Origin: Spirochaeta sp.
GTDB taxonomy: Bacteria; Spirochaetota; Spirochaetia; Spirochaetales_E; Spirochaetaceae_B
Length of the DNA stretch: 6,951 bases
Direction: 5' to 3'
NCBI GenBank assembly: GCA_030590585.1
Contig: JAUUYD010000126.1
Span: 1 to 6,951 of the forward strand
Part shown: positions 6,884 through 6,951 of the stretch, piece after piece
Layout of the letters: every line of letters begins with the position of its first letter
How positions within the stretch are numbered: the stretch's first letter is position 1
The notes under the pieces: model-generated
Database searches by the model: none
Seen by the model: only the letters and a program-made list of their open reading frames with translations
Told to the model about the DNA's origin: nothing
Program-made: the position numbers and the translations under genes

Positions 6884-6951
6884 ATGAGTATCAAACCAAT
6901 AGATCTGCAGACATTATTCGTAAAGATGGCTGAAGTTGGTAAAGAACAATC
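6884..6951 (+). CDS. Start of a conserved spirochaete-type protein, 3'-truncated by window edge
   Basis: Only 22 full codons are present, beginning MSIKPIDLQTLFVKM and running open to the edge. The ATG lies 5 bases after the fapA stop and 8 bases after GGAGG, so it is a real gene start in the same operon. The MSIKPIDLQ opening resembles small conserved proteins that follow the fapA-like gene in treponemal motility operons; this is recall, not a database match. The visible part has no signal peptide or membrane helix. Function cannot be assigned from so short a piece. Confidence 0.75.
   Translation, partial: MSIKPIDLQTLFVKMAEVGKEQ

Noticed and set aside
1..6951. Mobile elements, CRISPR arrays, tRNA/rRNA genes, riboswitches, horizontal transfer
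   Set aside because: No direct-repeat arrays, transposase motifs, RNA-gene sequences, leader regions or compositional breaks were seen; coding is continuous on one strand.

Overview
The window is a stretch of one tightly packed, plus-strand motility operon with no intergenic room. Gene content and order point to a spirochaete, most likely a free-living or host-associated member of the Spirochaetales related to Treponema/Spirochaeta. The order is flhA, flhF, flhG (MinD-like), a small membrane protein, a sigma-28/WhiG-type sigma factor, a FapA (DUF342) protein, then a short conserved protein. I recall this order from treponemal genomes; that is memory, not a search. Base composition looks moderate (mid-40s % G+C by eye, not computed), with no compositional break, IS element, tRNA, CRISPR or other sign of transfer.

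Layout: 3-1424 is the 3' two thirds of flhA, the export-gate protein of the flagellar type III secretion apparatus. 1424-2644 is flhF, an SRP-type GTPase. 2647-3525 is flhG, a ParA/MinD-type ATPase. About 3536-4108 encodes an uncharacterised two-helix membrane protein with a strongly acidic tail. 4114-4908 is the flagellar sigma factor fliA/whiG. 4911-6878 is a FapA-family protein that carries an N-terminal Jag_N-like domain. 6884 onward is the first 22 codons of another gene, cut by the window edge.

The junctions are stop/start overlaps or gaps of about 5-10 bases: TGATG (flhA/flhF), ATGA or a slightly later start (flhF/flhG), TAGTGATG (fliA/fapA), and 5-nt gaps before fliA and before the last gene. 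No terminator or convincing internal promoter is visible, so co-transcription and translational coupling are likely. Functionally, FlhA exports flagellar subunits, FlhF and FlhG would set the place and number of periplasmic flagella, FliA would direct late motility transcription, and FapA is a flagellar-assembly accessory protein.

I see no new multi-gene system here. The points most worth a second look are the unassigned membrane protein between flhG and fliA, the domain fusion in FapA, the MinD-like membrane-targeting tail of FlhG, and two perfect 18-bp palindromes inside coding sequence.
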